From positions 1 to 15,858 of the forward strand of contig CAMBNE010000001.1 of NCBI GenBank assembly GCA_945868935.1: a stretch of DNA of 15,858 nucleotides. Reading direction: 5' to 3'. Positions within the stretch are counted from its first letter, which is position 1. Each line of letters opens with the position of its first letter. A program made the position numbers and the translations under genes. The notes below the pieces were generated by a model. That model ran no database searches. It saw only the letters and a program-made list of their open reading frames with translations, and was not told the origin of the DNA. Below, in pieces: positions 14,586-15,858 of this stretch. This DNA is from an uncultured Clostridia bacterium (GTDB lineage: Bacteria > Bacillota > Clostridia > Oscillospirales > Acutalibacteraceae).

Positions 14586-14849
14586 GTGTGGAGTGTGAAG
14601 AGTGGAGTGTGGAGTTAAGGGTCGCTTCGCTCCGAATTAATAATAGTGTGTAGTTTTTGCAAAAGTTTGTGAATTGTGGTTGAATTGCTATGATACTTAC
14701 GTTATGGCGAACACAGTTCACCGCTACAATAAAATTACATCTCTGCGGCAACGCCGCAATATAAATAAATTCGGGTTACGAAGTTTTTAATTATTACAAC
14801 CTATCCGCTCGACCGAAACTCCACACTCCAAACTCCAAACTTCACACTA
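14586..14849. repeat. Intergenic MITE-like repeat, copy 2, between trpC and trpB
   Basis: This is the second copy of the element at 10437-10682, in the same orientation. Its left end is GTGTGGA, GTGTGAA, GAGTGGA, GTGTGGA, GTT (14586-14616), followed by AAGGGTCGCTTCGCTCCGAA, which differs from copy 1 by one base. The 31-nt core with the TGCGGC-AAC-GCCGCA hairpin is identical at 14739-14769. The right end (about 14817-14849) is again inverted heptamers. The internal variable segments are largely unlike copy 1. It starts 5 bp after trpC and ends just before the trpB ribosome binding site. Confidence 0.85.
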
Positions 14850-14872
14850 CAAAATATAAAGGAGCATATAAA

Positions 14873-15858
14873 ATGTCAAAGGGTAAATTTGGCGTTCACG
14901 GCGGACAGTTTGTTCCCGAAACGCTGATGAATGCGATAAATGAATTTGAAGAAGCGTACAACCGCTACAAGGACGACCCAGAATTTGTGTCGGAGCTTGA
15001 TTTTCTTATGCGTGAGTACGCAGGCAGACCGTCACGTCTTTACTACGCAGAGAAGATGACAAAGGACTTGGGCGGCGCAAAAATCTACTTAAAGCGTGAG
15101 GATTTAAACCACACAGGCTCGCACAAGCTCAACAACTGCCTCGGTCAGTGTCTGCTTGCAAAGAAGATGGGAAAAACAAGAGTAATCGCCGAAACAGGCG
15201 CAGGTCAGCACGGCGTTGCAACCGCAACGGTTGCGGCTCTGCTCGGCCTTGAATGTGAAATTTTTATGGGCAAGGAGGACACAATCCGTCAGGCGCTCAA
15301 CGTCTACAGAATGAAGCTTCTCGGCGCAAAGGTAAACGCCGTTGAAACAGGCACAATGACTCTCAAGGACGCCGTTAACGAGGCTATGCGTGAGTGGACA
15401 AACCGTGTTTCCGACACCCACTACGTTCTCGGCTCGGTAATGGGACCTCACCCGTTCCCGACCGTCGTAAGGGATTTCCAGAGCGTTATCGGCAGGGAAA
15501 TCAAAGAGCAGTTACTTGAAAAAGAAGGAAAGCTCCCCGACGTTGTTATGGCTTGCGTAGGCGGCGGAAGCAACGCAATGGGCGCATTTTATGAATTTAT
15601 CAAGGACGAAAGCGTTGCGCTTATCGGCTGTGAAGCCGCAGGACTCGGCGTTGACAATCCCAAGAACGCCGCAACAATGGCAAACGGCACTCTCGGAATT
15701 TTTCACGGAATGAAGTCGTATTTCTGTCAGGACGAGTACGGTCAGATTGCACCCGTTTACTCGATTTCGGCAGGTCTTGACTATCCCGGAATCGGTCCCG
15801 AACACGCAAACCTCTCCGACACTGGCAGAGCACAGTACGTTCCCGTAACCGACGAGGA
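14873..15858 (+). CDS. trpB: Tryptophan synthase beta subunit (3' end outside window)
   Basis: TrpB condenses indole with serine to give tryptophan, using PLP. The frame is open from ATG at 14873 to the window edge, 328 full residues of a protein that is usually about 390-400. The start [19 protein letters not shown] is typical. The PLP lysine is Lys85 in HTGSHKLNN, the catalytic glutamate is Glu107 in AETGAGQHG, and the PLP-phosphate loop is GGGSNAMG (230-237). It is the TrpB1 type that pairs with TrpA, whose gene is expected just downstream. AAGGAG (14859-14864) lies 8 nt upstream. The repeat element in front separates it from trpC, but no terminator or strong promoter was seen, so it probably still belongs to the operon. 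Confidence 0.96.
   Translation, partial: MSKGKFGVHGGQFVPETLMNAINEFEEAYNRYKDDPEFVSELDFLMREYAGRPSRLYYAEKMTKDLGGAKIYLKREDLNHTGSHKLNNCLGQCLLAKKMGKTRVIAETGAGQHGVATATVAALLGLECEIFMGKEDTIRQALNVYRMKLLGAKVNAVETGTMTLKDAVNEAMREWTNRVSDTHYVLGSVMGPHPFPTVVRDFQSVIGREIKEQLLEKEGKLPDVVMACVGGGSNAMGAFYEFIKDESVALIGCEAAGLGVDNPKNAATMANGTLGIFHGMKSYFCQDEYGQIAPVYSISAGLDYPGIGPEHANLSDTGRAQYVPVTDE

Overview
The window looks like a chromosomal segment from a gut Firmicute of the Ruminococcus bromii type (Oscillospiraceae). The evidence is a moderately AT-rich sequence with strong Shine-Dalgarno sites, a T-box leader, and above all a secreted amylase that carries starch-binding modules, a cohesin-like module and a dockerin on one chain. 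That is the 'amylosome' style of starch degradation known from R. bromii. The genus is inferred from architecture, not proven.

Left part (1-3755, minus strand): a carbohydrate ABC importer in the order binding lipoprotein (1803-3197), permease 1 (834-1676), permease 2 (1-834, cut by the window edge). The two permeases overlap as TAATG. A hairpin with a short U-run lies between the lipoprotein and permease genes. A 558-bp AT-rich divergent region (3198-3755) holds promoters for both directions, a perfect 8-bp-arm dyad, and a repeated motif in the importer leader.

Centre-left (3756-9770, plus strand): a 1366-residue extracellular GH13 alpha-amylase with two CBM26-like modules, a FIVAR-like region, a Thr/Pro/Val linker of five 30-bp repeats, a cohesin-like module and a dockerin, followed by a clear terminator. 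Divergence from the importer suggests a starch unit: the amylase releases malto-oligosaccharides outside the cell and the importer takes them up. Next is an AMP-forming acyl-CoA synthetase with its own promoter.

Centre (9771-10085): a region without long ORFs holds what looks like a complete Fst/par-type type I toxin-antitoxin locus. A 26-residue membrane peptide (minus strand, GTG start) and a ~70-nt antisense RNA (plus strand) are transcribed convergently onto a shared bidirectional terminator. The RNA's 5' part repeats two blocks (13 and 9 nt) of the strand opposite the toxin's translation start. The toxin Shine-Dalgarno can be masked by its own 5' hairpin.

Right part (10125-15858, plus strand): a consensus promoter, a T-box leader with a TGG (Trp) specifier and terminator, then trpE-trpG-trpD-trpC-trpB (trpB cut by the window edge). 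Charged and uncharged tRNA-Trp should control read-through into the operon. No trpF is present. Two copies of a ~250-bp intergenic repeat, with ends made of heptamer GTGTGGA tandems in inverted orientation and a conserved central hairpin, sit inside this operon: one between the T-box terminator and trpE, one between trpC and trpB.
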